Assembly: GCA_029551925.1 (NCBI GenBank)
Contig: JAKPEO010000007.1
Location: 1-64,000, forward strand
DNA length: 64,000 bases
Source of the DNA: a bacterium
GTDB taxonomy: Bacteria; JAGOBX01
Direction: 5' to 3'
Below the pieces are notes generated by a model. That model saw only the letters and a program-made list of their open reading frames with translations, was not told the DNA's origin and ran no database searches. Every line of letters begins with the position of its first letter. The stretch's first letter is position 1. The position numbers were made by a program, and so were the translations under genes. Of this stretch, positions 8,615-17,128 are shown in pieces.

Positions 8615-9528
8615 TTTGCGTTTGGATTAAATTTAATTTCTGATATTGCAAAATTTATTTCGGCATTATAGCCGATAGGTATTATTTTTCTTTTTTTTCT
8701 ATGACCGAAATGCGGAAAATTAATAATTGGAAAATTATAATCTCCTAATATTTCTAACAATGCTGTTTTAATAGAAATCGTTCCTTTGTTTTTTTCTGAT
8801 GCTTTGCAATTATTAAAATCAACAAACAAACACTTTGTATTTTTAAAAAAATCAGCGTTTTTTAGATGAGTAATCATTCTGTCAATTTTATACGGCTCTT
8901 CATTTATATCTTCTAAAAATAGAATATTGTTATTTTCAAATACTTTACTGAAACGAGTGCCAGCCAATCCGCATAAAACTGATAAGCAACCGGCAATCGC
9001 TATGCCATTAATTTTTTTTATTTTTGTCTGTTTGATAATTTTGCATTTTTCAAAAGAATAAGAAAATGTTTGACGATTGATTGCGCGATAAAATAATTTT
9101 ATTTGTTCTGCGCTGATACTTTCATAAAAATCAGAAACCAACATATACCCATAAAACATCGGAATTTTAGTTTGGGAATATGCAGCGATAAGCAGCGCAG
9201 TTAAATCGCTGTAGCCCATAATCGAGATTTTAGTTTTTAAAAATTTAGAATAGTCTAAATTCTCAATAAATCTTGCAGAACCATAGCCGCCTTTTATTGC
9301 CATTAACATATCTACATTTGCATCTATCAGATATTTTATATCCGCTAATTTCTGTTCGACTGTCCCCGCAAATAATCCGCGCTTTTTGAAAATATTGGGC
9401 GCCGCGATTATTTCGATATTTTTAATTTTGCTTTTAAAATTATAGATTGCTTTTTGAAATTTGTTTTTATCAATATAATCTGCCGGCGCAAATAATCCTA
9501 TTTTAAAATTATTTTTGTTTGTCTGCAT
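8611..9528 (-). CDS. ldcA: L,D-carboxypeptidase, peptidase family S66 (LdcA-like)
   Basis: 305 residues, normal for S66. The family removes the terminal D-Ala from murein tetrapeptide in the cytoplasm during wall recycling. Seen: FAPADYIDK at the start, AIKGGYGSARFIENLDY, then IMGYSDLTALLIAAY holding the nucleophile Ser, a LEDINEEPYKIDRM block with the catalytic Glu, and FPHFGHRKKRKIIPIG with the catalytic His. The 3' end overlaps the YejE-like permease start by 4 bases, coupling recycling with probable peptide import. Microcin-immunity MccF is a related alternative. Confidence 0.9.
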   Translation of the reverse strand: MQTNKNNFKIGLFAPADYIDKNKFQKAIYNFKSKIKNIEIIAAPNIFKKRGLFAGTVEQKLADIKYLIDANVDMLMAIKGGYGSARFIENLDYSKFLKTKISIMGYSDLTALLIAAYSQTKIPMFYGYMLVSDFYESISAEQIKLFYRAINRQTFSYSFEKCKIIKQTKIKKINGIAIAGCLSVLCGLAGTRFSKVFENNNILFLEDINEEPYKIDRMITHLKNADFFKNTKCLFVDFNNCKASEKNKGTISIKTALLEILGDYNFPIINFPHFGHRKKRKIIPIGYNAEINFAISEIKFNPNAK

Positions 9529-9644
9529 AGTTTTTAGCGCGTTATGATTTTTATATTATTACATCAGCAGCGATATTATTTATGATTAGTAATTTATAAA
9601 CTTGCGCATTATGCCGCTGATGCAATAAATAATCAAAATATAAT

Positions 9645-11303
9645 TTACACAAATTTAATTAAACTTTCATCGTAAATATCCGGCTTTTTATAGCCCAATA
9701 AGTTTATGCAAACTGCGCTCGCATTAGTCAATCCCGGAGTTTTGATATTATCATTAATTACATATTCGCCTTTGTAGAGCGGGTCATAGATAATAAAAGG
9801 CACTGGATTTAATGTATGTGCTGTTTTCGCTTTTGGCTCGCCTGTTGATTTGTTTATAGATATATTGCCTTTTTTGTCTAATTCATACATTTCATCAGCG
9901 TTTCCGTGGTCTGCTGTTATTATTGCTATTCCTTTTACTTCGTCAACTGCTTTTAAAATTCTTGCTAAACATAAATCGACTGTCTCAACCGCAATTTCAG
10001 CAGCTTGATAAACGCCAGTATGTCCCACCATATCGCCGTTTGCAAAATTTAATCTGATAAAATCCCATTCTTTGCTTAATATCGCTTTTATTACAGCGTC
10101 GGTTATTTCAGCTGCCTTCATCCAAGGTCTTTGTTCAAAAGGCAAAATATCAGATGTTATTTCAACATATTCTTCTAATTTATCATCGAATTTTCCTGTG
10201 CGATTGCCGTTCCAAAAATAAGTCACATGTCCAAATTTTTGAGTCTCGCTAATAGCATATTGCTTGATGCCATTACGCGCAAATAATTCGCCTATTGTTT
10301 GGTCAATAGCCGGGGGCGAAACTAAATAAGTTTTTGGGATATGCGCATCTCCGTCGTATTCCATCATACCTGCATACATAACTTTCGGTCTTTTGCCTCT
10401 GTCAAATTTATCAAAATCGTCCATTTCAAACGCTTTGCTTATTTCTATTGCGCGATCTCCGCGAAAATTAAAAAATATAAATGAATCGCCGTCTGTGACT
10501 TTGCCTAATGGTTCGCCGGCGTCATTTACTATTACAAATGCGGGCAGATCCTGATCTATTACTCCGTTTATCTCTTTTCTATATGTTTCTATTGCTTCGC
10601 GCGCGCTGCGAAATTTTCTGGCATTTCCGTGAATATGCGTGTCCCAGCCCAATTTTACCATATTCCAATCAGCTTCATAGCGGTCCATTGTTATTTTCAT
10701 TCTTCCGCCGCCTGATGCGATTCTGCAATTTACATTATATTTGCTGTTTGTTTCTTTTATGAATTCTTCAAACGGGTCAACATATTCTAACGCTGAAGTT
10801 TCGCCGACATCGCGGCCGTCTAATAAAATATGCACGCATATATCTTTTATTCCTAATTCAGCGGCTTTGATTATCATTGCTTTTAAATGAGAAATATTAC
10901 TGTGGACATTGCCGTCTGAAAATAGCCCTAAAAAATGTAATTTTGAATTGTTTGCTTTGCAATTATTTATGAGGTTGTTCCATACTTCGCCTCTAAATAA
11001 ACTGCCGCTTTCAATTGATTTATTGACTAATTTCGCGCCTTGCGCAAATACTCGCCCCGCACCGAACGCATTATGCCCTACTTCTGAGTTGCCCATATCT
11101 GTATCATCAGGCAAGCCGACCGCTGTGCCGTGCGCTTTTATTCTTGTGTATAACGCTGTTTTTTTTAATTTGTCCAATGTCGGTGTTAATGCGCTTTTTA
11201 CCGCATTTCCTTCGATTTTATCAGTATCGCCTATACCGTCCATTACAATAAAAACTAATGGTCCTGGTCGTTTGACAAAATTTGATAGTTTTTCCAATTT
11301 CAT
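9645..11303 (-). CDS. gpmI: 2,3-bisphosphoglycerate-independent phosphoglycerate mutase
   Basis: 552 residues, somewhat longer than the usual 510. It interconverts 3- and 2-phosphoglycerate in glycolysis using two Mn ions. Seen: FIVMDGIGDTD (metal Asp), DDTDMGNSEVGHNAFGAGR with the phospho-serine, LLDGRDVGETSA, GRMKITMDRYEADW, FFNFRGDRAIEIS, NFANGDMVGHTGVY and ITADHGNADEMYE. All metal and phosphate ligands appear intact. The start ATG is preceded at a good distance by a G-rich ribosome binding site (AAAGGGGGCTG). It follows the PilZ gene by 47 bases on the same strand. Confidence 0.96.
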   Translation of the reverse strand: MKLEKLSNFVKRPGPLVFIVMDGIGDTDKIEGNAVKSALTPTLDKLKKTALYTRIKAHGTAVGLPDDTDMGNSEVGHNAFGAGRVFAQGAKLVNKSIESGSLFRGEVWNNLINNCKANNSKLHFLGLFSDGNVHSNISHLKAMIIKAAELGIKDICVHILLDGRDVGETSALEYVDPFEEFIKETNSKYNVNCRIASGGGRMKITMDRYEADWNMVKLGWDTHIHGNARKFRSAREAIETYRKEINGVIDQDLPAFVIVNDAGEPLGKVTDGDSFIFFNFRGDRAIEISKAFEMDDFDKFDRGKRPKVMYAGMMEYDGDAHIPKTYLVSPPAIDQTIGELFARNGIKQYAISETQKFGHVTYFWNGNRTGKFDDKLEEYVEITSDILPFEQRPWMKAAEITDAVIKAILSKEWDFIRLNFANGDMVGHTGVYQAAEIAVETVDLCLARILKAVDEVKGIAIITADHGNADEMYELDKKGNISINKSTGEPKAKTAHTLNPVPFIIYDPLYKGEYVINDNIKTPGLTNASAVCINLLGYKKPDIYDESLIKFV

Positions 11304-11350
11304 ATAATTCAGCCCCCTTTTTTGTTTGTGATTTATTTTAAAGTTGTTGA

Positions 11351-12046
11351 TTAAATATTCGCTTCGTCGCCTAATACCTTTTTTAAATGCTTTTTCCAGT
11401 TATCTGAAAACTGCAAATATATTATAAAATTTCTAATTTGCGTCTCTTGATTAATTTTGAATCTTCTAAATTTCAGCCCTAAAAATATTCGGTCTTTTAT
11501 TTTTTGAGACCAGACAACTTCTGTTTCTAATGAAGTAATTGGTATTGTCTCTTTATTTTTATTCATTACATTGAGATTTAGATTTAAAATTTCTTTTTGC
11601 TGGTGCATTTTTGTGGTTTCAATATTCATTCCGCCAAAAGATAAATCAATCAATTTCGCTTTGTGCTGAATATGCGGAGTATTCAATGTCGTATATATTA
11701 TCGGTATTTCAGGTGTCGGTATGCGCAAATACTTGCGTTTATCATTTTTTTCAACTTTTGTCGGCCCTGTAATTTTATAAATTATATTATTATTTTTATC
11801 ATTAAAAAATTCTATGACTTTGGCATTATAACTGCACAACATTGTGCCAGCCATAAATTTTATGTTTAGCGCTTCGTCTTTATTTAGATTTGTTGGAATA
11901 TTGGCAACGCTCGGCTGAGATATATACAATTCGTTCAGTTCGCTGTCGTAATCTTTTACTATTGAAATATATCTGCCTTTATTAGGTCCGTCAGATATTG
12001 TGATATTCAGAATTTTTCCGAATGTTAAGTGTTTGGCATAATTCAT
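11351..12046 (-). CDS. YcgR-type PilZ c-di-GMP-binding protein
   Basis: 231 residues: an N-terminal YcgR-N-like beta domain (about 1-95) and a C-terminal PilZ domain (about 100-215). Both c-di-GMP motifs are intact: R104-KYL-R108 and D134-L-S136-F-G138-G139. YcgR proteins bind c-di-GMP and act on flagellar motors or other targets. Its start overlaps the stop of the coiled-coil gene by 4 bases, and the FtsZ-like gene lies just before that, so the three probably form one transcript. The pairing suggests c-di-GMP control of that pair, which is inference. Confidence 0.88.
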   Translation of the reverse strand: MNYAKHLTFGKILNITISDGPNKGRYISIVKDYDSELNELYISQPSVANIPTNLNKDEALNIKFMAGTMLCSYNAKVIEFFNDKNNNIIYKITGPTKVEKNDKRKYLRIPTPEIPIIYTTLNTPHIQHKAKLIDLSFGGMNIETTKMHQQKEILNLNLNVMNKNKETIPITSLETEVVWSQKIKDRIFLGLKFRRFKINQETQIRNFIIYLQFSDNWKKHLKKVLGDEANI

Positions 12047-12366
12047 TTTTGTTCAATTGCTGTAATCTTTATTCCTAATGTTTCTAAAACTTTTGATAAT
12101 GCAGAATTAGTTGACTGTATTGTTTCTTCTGGCGGATTTAATAATTTTTCAAGCTCGCTAATGCGTTCTTTATATGCTTTTTCTTTTTCTTTTGAGTGTT
12201 TTAGCGCTTCTTTTAAATCATTAGTTAATTCAGCGATTTTTTTGTTTTGGTCATTTATTATTTTTTGTTTTTCTATTAATTCTTGTTCTAACTTTTGCTT
12301 TTCATTATTTAATACTGTCTTTTCCATTTCTAATCGCGAGATAAAATCTTGTTCGTAATTGCCCAT
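12043..12366 (-). CDS. small coiled-coil protein next to FtsZ-like gene
   Basis: 107 residues, soluble. Residues 5-95 form an almost unbroken heptad pattern rich in Glu, Lys and Leu (MEKTVLNNEKQKLEQELIE), followed by a short tail with an NPPEE break. No family is recognised. Size and coiled-coil character recall division accessory proteins such as ZapA or ZapB, and it lies 35 bases after the FtsZ-like gene and overlaps the PilZ gene by 4 bases. A role in crosslinking filaments is a guess from context. Confidence 0.7.
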   Translation of the reverse strand: MGNYEQDFISRLEMEKTVLNNEKQKLEQELIEKQKIINDQNKKIAELTNDLKEALKHSKEKEKAYKERISELEKLLNPPEETIQSTNSALSKVLETLGIKITAIEQK

Positions 12367-12401
12367 TATTCTTATTCCTCCTGATATTACTCAATAAATT
12401 T

Positions 12402-13364
12402 CTAATAAGTCAAATCTGATTGCAAACCGCCTATTAATACAGTTATTTTTATTTTCTCATCCCATTCTGGAATAATTGTGCTTCCGAATATTATATTAGC
12501 ATCGGGATCAGCTTCATTGGTAATATAAGAAGCGGCTTTTTCTGTTTCGTATAATGTTAAGTTTTCGTTGCCTGTGATATTAACTAATATTCGTTTTGCG
12601 CCTTTTATATTGCCGATTTCTAATAGCGGCGAATGTAGCGCTTGCTTTGCCGCGTCAAGCGCGCGATTCTCGCCTTGACCATAACCTATACCGATTAATG
12701 TCGGGCCAGCATCTTTTAATATAGTCTTTATATCTTCTAAATCTACATGTATTAATCCTGCAACTAATCCGGTTTGCGTTAATAAATCTGTTATAGCTTG
12801 CACCGCGTCTTTTGCTACATCGTCAGCCATTGCAAACGCTTCTAAAAAGCCGGTATTAGCATCGCTATTTTTTAATAATAATTCATTTGATATTACAATG
12901 ATGGAATCAGCATGTTCTAAAACTTTTTTTAAACCTTCAATCGCTTGTTCCTTGCGCTTTCTGCCTTCAAACTTAAAAGGCAGAGTCACAACAGATATTG
13001 TTAAAACATCTAAATTTTTTGAAATAGCGGCTATTTCAGGAGTAGCGCCTGTGCCAGTGCCGCCGCCTAATCCAGTAGTGATTAACGCAATGTCAGCGCC
13101 TTCTAATACTTTTCCTATTTCGTCACGACTTTCTGTCACTGCGCGTCTGCCTATTTCAGGATCGCCGCCAGCTCCTAATCCGCGCGTGATTTTTTCGCCG
13201 ATTTGTATTGTTTGGCAATTTTGCATACGCATAAGCTGCTGTAAATCAGTATTAACAGCATAAAATTCTATACCTTTTAATCCGCAATCTATCATTCTTT
13301 TAATGCAATTATTTCCCCCTCCACCTATGCCCATTATTACTATCCTTGCCAAATTCTCTGCCAT
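12402..13364 (-). CDS. FtsZ-family tubulin GTPase lacking a C-terminal tail
   Basis: 320 residues. The core is plainly FtsZ: G-box MGIGGGGNN (11-19), VNTDLQQL, TRGLGAGGDPEIG, tubulin signature GLGGGTGTGATP (98-109), LPFKFEGRKR and the C-terminal NITGNENLTLYE. Two departures: the T7 catalytic loop reads H206-V-D208-L-E-D211 where FtsZ has N-x-D-x-x-D, preceded by about 3 extra residues (TQTGLVAGL); and the protein stops right after the core, with no linker and no C-terminal peptide for FtsA/ZipA binding. A ribosome binding site (AAAGAGGTTGG) precedes the ATG. It could be the cell's only FtsZ or a second tubulin; the window cannot tell. Confidence 0.9.
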   Translation of the reverse strand: MAENLARIVIMGIGGGGNNCIKRMIDCGLKGIEFYAVNTDLQQLMRMQNCQTIQIGEKITRGLGAGGDPEIGRRAVTESRDEIGKVLEGADIALITTGLGGGTGTGATPEIAAISKNLDVLTISVVTLPFKFEGRKRKEQAIEGLKKVLEHADSIIVISNELLLKNSDANTGFLEAFAMADDVAKDAVQAITDLLTQTGLVAGLIHVDLEDIKTILKDAGPTLIGIGYGQGENRALDAAKQALHSPLLEIGNIKGAKRILVNITGNENLTLYETEKAASYITNEADPDANIIFGSTIIPEWDEKIKITVLIGGLQSDLTY

Positions 13365-13439
13365 ATTATTCCAACCTCTTTGTTAATTTTTATTCAAACT
13401 TTTTATTATAATATTTCTAAAAAAAAAATAAAGATTATT

Positions 13440-14156
13440 TTATTTTTTAATTTCTTTGCGTTTTTCTAATTCTTTTTGCCTTTTTAATTTTAACATTATT
13501 ACTTTGCTTACATTATTTCGCAATTTTATTATATCTATTTCATTGCCTTTATAAATATGATATAAATAATCATTTTGAATTAATAAATTTAGATTGTCTA
13601 TTAAATTTTTTAAAACTTTGTTACTAATGCTTAAAATTTTGCTTTCGTCAGCTTGCCCTTGAACATCAGCGAAAATTTTTGTATATATGTCAATGGTTGC
13701 TTCTGCTAAAACAATCAATAAAACTTTTTCGATTTTTTTCCCTTGATTTTCATTTTCAGCGCCAGCGCTTCCGTCTCGCGCTATTTTGTTATTGCTTTCG
13801 ATAATAAGTTCTGTTATTTTTTCTGATTGTTCTTCTATAGGTAATTCATTATTTTGTAAAATATTAATTGCCTCTTTTTTCTTTTCAAAAATTTCAGTGT
13901 TTAATCCGTGCAATTTTTGATATTGAGCGGCTTTTTCAGCTGAATGCTTTAATAATAATTTTTGGTTCGGCTGAAGTTCATCATCTATATTAATCGCTAA
14001 TTCATTATGATTTACCGGAACATTGTTTTTTAAATAATCAAAAAGTTCGTCTTGCGTTTTAAAAGTATAAGTTATATTGGTATTGCCGGATTTTTCGATT
14101 AATAAAAATCCGTCATTATTTTTTTTTTTGTTATTTAAAGTTAAAAATAATTCCAC
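13440..14156 (-). CDS. unknown soluble protein upstream of FtsZ-like gene
   Basis: 238 residues, no signal peptide or membrane helix. I do not recognise a family. The first 60 residues look like a small beta domain (FLTLNNKKK, GFLLIEKSG, YTFKTQDELFDYL); the rest is mostly helical with a charged stretch and a Lys/Arg-rich C-terminus. An HSAEKAAQYQKLHG and a KITELIIESNNKIARDGSAG segment recall helical regulator or HD-GYP-associated proteins, but not enough for a call. It is 75 bases upstream of the FtsZ-like gene and 32 bases after the ACT gene, on the same strand. Unbroken length and normal codon use support it as real. Confidence 0.7.
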   Translation of the reverse strand: MELFLTLNNKKKNNDGFLLIEKSGNTNITYTFKTQDELFDYLKNNVPVNHNELAINIDDELQPNQKLLLKHSAEKAAQYQKLHGLNTEIFEKKKEAINILQNNELPIEEQSEKITELIIESNNKIARDGSAGAENENQGKKIEKVLLIVLAEATIDIYTKIFADVQGQADESKILSISNKVLKNLIDNLNLLIQNDYLYHIYKGNEIDIIKLRNNVSKVIMLKLKRQKELEKRKEIKK

Positions 14157-14188
14157 GACTTAACCTTACCATTCAAATCAATAGATTT

Positions 14189-14608
14189 TTAATCAATTTT
14201 ACATTGTTTTAATAATTCGTATGATTTTTTTACATTAGATGTGCGTATTACTAACGACCCGTTTTTTTGTTTGGGATTTGCAGAACAATAAATATATTCG
14301 ATGTTTTGTTTTTTTGCTGATAGATAACTCGCGATTTTTTCGAGAGCGCCTGGTTTATTTGGCAAATCTAATAATAATACTTCGCGTTCAATTACTATCG
14401 CGCCAGTAGATTCTAATAAATGTATTGCCTTATCTGTTTTATCAACTATCATTCTTAAAACTGTATGGTCTATTGTGTCTGATACTGTTAACGCTAAAAT
14501 ATTGATGCTGTTTTTTGCTAAATCACCGCACACTTTTGCCAGCACGCCAGGTTTGTTTTCTAAAAATATCGCTAATTGCTTTGTGATTTGAATCATTTTT
14601 ATACTCAC
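14189..14608 (-). CDS. tandem ACT-domain protein
   Basis: 139 residues consisting of two ACT domains, about 5-70 and 74-139. Seen: ITKQLAIFLENKPGVLAKVCGDLAKNS... style first ACT, with NKPGVLA ligand loop, then LLLDLPNKPGALEKIASYL as the second. Stand-alone ACT proteins bind amino acids and regulate metabolic enzymes or act as sensors; no enzyme domain is attached. The gene is 34 bases after the exported coiled-coil gene. Which amino acid it binds cannot be read from the sequence. Confidence 0.88.
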   Translation of the reverse strand: MSIKMIQITKQLAIFLENKPGVLAKVCGDLAKNSINILALTVSDTIDHTVLRMIVDKTDKAIHLLESTGAIVIEREVLLLDLPNKPGALEKIASYLSAKKQNIEYIYCSANPKQKNGSLVIRTSNVKKSYELLKQCKID

Positions 14609-14642
14609 CTTCTTTAAAAAAAAATTTTATTTTATTTTTTCG

Positions 14643-15944
14643 TTACTTTACTAATTCGCGTAATCTGTCATATAACTTGTTTAATTCGATTTTTTGTGAA
14701 TCTATAAGTTTATTTTTTTCTAATATCACATTTTTTAATGTTTCAATATCTTTTTGCTGTTTTGTTAATGTTATTATCAATTCATTTCGCTCGCTCTTTA
14801 CTTTTTCTAATTCGATATTTTGCAAATCGCGCTCTTTTGACATTTTAGAATAAAAATCTTTATAGACATTTAATTTTTCAAGCTCGTTTTGCAATTCTGA
14901 ATTTTTTTGCTTTAAATCCGCTATCATAGTGTCTGATTTTAATATAGTATTCTGCAAGTCTTTTATGCGCGTCTCTAACGCCTGTTTCTCTATAATTTGC
15001 TGATTAATATCAGAATTTAATTTGTTGATTTCGTTTCTGTGTTCGCGGATGCGTTCTGCTTGCTGTTTTGTCGTATTTTTTAAAAAATCAATATCCGCTT
15101 CGCGCTGCGCTATTGTCTTTTTGCTTTCCGCTATCTCATTTTTTAATAATTGAATATTATCATTTAATTTGTTGGTTTCTATTAATTGTTGTTCCTTATC
15201 TTTATTCAATTGCTTTACGCGCTCTGATAAAAATAAATTTTCTTTTTGCAATAATGAATTAACAGATGTCAGCGTATCGTTTCTTTCAGATAATTTCACT
15301 ATTTCTTTTTGCATACTGTTTATTCTTTCGGTTAATTCCGATATGTTCTTTTTAGATGTTTCTAAATTATCAGTAAGTTTTTTTCTTTCTAATTCTAATG
15401 CTTCTATGTATTTTTCACGCTCGTATAAATTATTTCTTATTGCGATTAATGAATTATTTAATTTTTCTACTTCGCGTTTTTTATTTTCTAATTCTATTTC
15501 AGAATGACTGTATGCATTTAAAGCGTCTAACATTTTTACGTTTATTGCTTTTAATTCTTCAATTCCTTTTTTTTTGGTCTCTGTTAAATCCGCTATTAAT
15601 CGCTCTCTATCATTTTGTAATTGTTCAATTTGTTTTTGTAAATCCGGTATCTGCTTATTTATTTCTATTAGTTTTATTTTTTCTTCTTCTAATGCTTTTA
15701 TCTTTTGATTTAATTCTGATATGTTATTATTCAAACCGTCTATCTTTTTGTTTAATTCTGAAATTTGCAATTCATAATTGTTTTTTAATTCCTGAAAATT
15801 ACTAAAAAATTTATCGAAAAATTGGATAGATTCATTTTTTATTGTTGTAATGTTTATCGTCGTATCATTTGCAGATAGCGGAAGAATAAAAAAAATGTTA
15901 ATAATAAAAATTATAAAAAAATTTTTGATTGTAGATAAATTCAA
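14643..15944 (-). CDS. exported or membrane-anchored long coiled-coil protein
   Basis: About 433 residues from a TTG start. A hydrophobic N-terminal segment (IKNFFIIFIINIFFILP, then SAND) acts as signal peptide or anchor; nearly all the rest (from about 40) is one continuous coiled coil of Glu/Lys/Leu/Asn heptads (SELNQKIKALEEEKIKLI). No globular domain is visible. An in-frame ATG at 15977 would add 11 residues, but a GGGAGG ribosome binding site seven bases before the TTG at 15942-15944 favours the shorter form. It could be a periplasmic spacer or wall-associated filament. No family recognised. Confidence 0.75.
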   Translation of the reverse strand: MNLSTIKNFFIIFIINIFFILPLSANDTTINITTIKNESIQFFDKFFSNFQELKNNYELQISELNKKIDGLNNNISELNQKIKALEEEKIKLIEINKQIPDLQKQIEQLQNDRERLIADLTETKKKGIEELKAINVKMLDALNAYSHSEIELENKKREVEKLNNSLIAIRNNLYEREKYIEALELERKKLTDNLETSKKNISELTERINSMQKEIVKLSERNDTLTSVNSLLQKENLFLSERVKQLNKDKEQQLIETNKLNDNIQLLKNEIAESKKTIAQREADIDFLKNTTKQQAERIREHRNEINKLNSDINQQIIEKQALETRIKDLQNTILKSDTMIADLKQKNSELQNELEKLNVYKDFYSKMSKERDLQNIELEKVKSERNELIITLTKQQKDIETLKNVILEKNKLIDSQKIELNKLYDRLRELVK

Positions 15945-15951
15945 GAGCGCG

Positions 15952-15957
15952 CCTCCC
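15952..15957 (-). promoter_or_regulatory. Shine-Dalgarno GGGAGG deciding a TTG start
   Basis: On the minus strand GGGAGG is followed by seven bases and TTG, an ideal spacing in an otherwise AT-rich leader. It lies inside the longer reading frame that starts with ATG at 15977, so it argues for initiation at 15944. Confidence 0.65.
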
Positions 15958-16024
15958 GAAAAAAAATAATATTTCATTTTATAATAATTATTTCAAAAAA
16001 ACAATTATTTTTTAATTTTTAAAT

Positions 16025-16108
16025 TGCCGAAGGCGGGACTCGAACCCACAAGGATTTGCATCCATACGGACCTGAACCGTACGTGTCTACCAATTTCACC
16101 ACTTCGGC
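16025..16108 (-). tRNA. tRNA-Leu, anticodon CAG
   Basis: An 84-base class II tRNA. Acceptor stem GCCGAAG pairs with CTTCGGC; discriminator A at 16025; D-stem GTG/CAC with GG in the loop; anticodon stem TACGG/CCGTA with loop TTCAGGT, anticodon CAG (complement of 16072-16074), reading CUG; a long variable arm (GGAT/ATCC); T-loop TTCGAGT closed by GTGGG/CCCGC. No CCA is encoded, so it must be added enzymatically. Confidence 0.97.
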
Positions 16109-16128
16109 AATAAAAAATATTTTTTCAG

Positions 16129-16157
16129 ATTTTACTTGACTATTAATATAAAATCAA
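16129..16157 (-). promoter_or_regulatory. promoter of tRNA-Leu
   Basis: On the minus strand, -35 TTGATT (16152-16157), a 17-base spacer and -10 TAAAAT (16129-16134) precede the tRNA by about 20 bases. It overlaps the plus-strand promoter at 16136-16164, so that each -10 lies at the other's -35. Confidence 0.65.
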
Positions 16158-16163
16158 GTAAAA
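16130..16163. repeat. 10-bp inverted repeat inside overlapping divergent promoters
   Basis: TTTTACTTGA (16130-16139) and its perfect complement TCAAGTAAAA (16154-16163) flank a 14-base AT spacer. The symmetry arises because both strands carry a TTGA(C/T)T box and a TAAAA(T/A) box. It may be only the result of two overlapping promoters or also an operator. Confidence 0.8.
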
Positions 16164-16164
16164 A
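16136..16164 (+). promoter_or_regulatory. promoter of the metal-type permease operon
   Basis: -35 TTGACT (16136-16141), 17-base spacer, -10 TAAAAA (16159-16164). The start codon at 16179 is only about eight bases beyond the expected transcription start, and no Shine-Dalgarno is visible, so the mRNA would be nearly leaderless. Confidence 0.5.
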
Positions 16165-16178
16165 TTGCGATTATTAAT

Positions 16179-17123
16179 ATGGCAAATTTTTATTTGATAT
16201 TTACGAGTATAATTCTTGAGGGCTTTCCTTTTATAATTATTGGCGCTATTATTTCTGCATTAATGGAAGTTTTTTTATCTGAGAATTTTGTTAAAAAATA
16301 CGCCGGCAAAAATAATTTTAAAACTATTTTTTTATTTAGCGCCGCAGGTTTTTTGTTTCCTATCTGCGAATGCGGTATTGTTCCAGTAATCATTAGATTA
16401 AGAAAAAAAGGCGTGCCGACAGGTCCTATGATAGGCTATTTATTAAGCGCTCCGGCATTTCAGCCGATTGTGTTGTTTTCAACTTATGCGGCTTTTAATA
16501 ATCGTTTTGATATTGCGTTTTTACGTATTTTTGTGTCGCTCATTATCGCTGTAATAATAGCGTCTTTAATGAAAAATGAAAACTCTGAAAAAGATAAAAG
16601 TATTATTGATAACAAAAATCACGATTGTCATTGCGAGTGTGAACATCACGAATACAATAATCCATCAAATCACAATCATCAAAATTGCGATAAAACACAT
16701 TTTCATAATAAAAATAAATTCTATGTTTTTTTAAATACTTTTCTTAATGACGCTGTATTGATACTTGTATATCTTACTATCGGCGCAAGTATATCTGCGC
16801 TGGTATCTTATTATAATCCGATAAATTTGTATAAATCGCATTCGTATTTTAGTTTTATAGAAATAATAATTTTAATATTTTTTGCATTTGTTTTGTCTAT
16901 ATGTTCAGAAGCTGATGCGTTTATTGCCTATTCGTTTTCGCATTTTTCGCTGTCCGCAAAACTCGCATTTATGTGGTTTGGTCCTATGATGGATATAAAG
17001 TTATTAGTTATGTATCTGCGTGTATTTAATAAAAAATTTGTATTTAAAGTTGTTTCGCTTTGTTTTGTTTTAGTTTTTTTGTTTGCTCTGATTTTTCAAA
17101 TTCTCTTTAATTTATATCATTAA
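16179..17123 (+). CDS. ArsP/UPF0718-type permease with His/Cys-rich loop
   Basis: 314 residues with about eight membrane helices in two halves. The first half has the family motifs FPICECGIVPV (60-70) and GVPTGPMIGYLLSAPAFQP; the second has LSICSEADAFIAYSF and MWFGPMMDIK. The loop between the halves (about 147-178) is packed with His and Cys (HDCHCECEHH), typical of metal binding. Family members are predicted efflux permeases; ArsP exports methylated arsenic, and the YcgR-YcgQ type pair in Bacillus is thought to be linked to zinc. The partner gene follows after 5 bases, supporting the two-subunit type. Substrate is unproven. Confidence 0.88.
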   Translation: MANFYLIFTSIILEGFPFIIIGAIISALMEVFLSENFVKKYAGKNNFKTIFLFSAAGFLFPICECGIVPVIIRLRKKGVPTGPMIGYLLSAPAFQPIVLFSTYAAFNNRFDIAFLRIFVSLIIAVIIASLMKNENSEKDKSIIDNKNHDCHCECEHHEYNNPSNHNHQNCDKTHFHNKNKFYVFLNTFLNDAVLILVYLTIGASISALVSYYNPINLYKSHSYFSFIEIIILIFFAFVLSICSEADAFIAYSFSHFSLSAKLAFMWFGPMMDIKLLVMYLRVFNKKFVFKVVSLCFVLVFLFALIFQILFNLYH

Positions 17124-17128
17124 AAATT

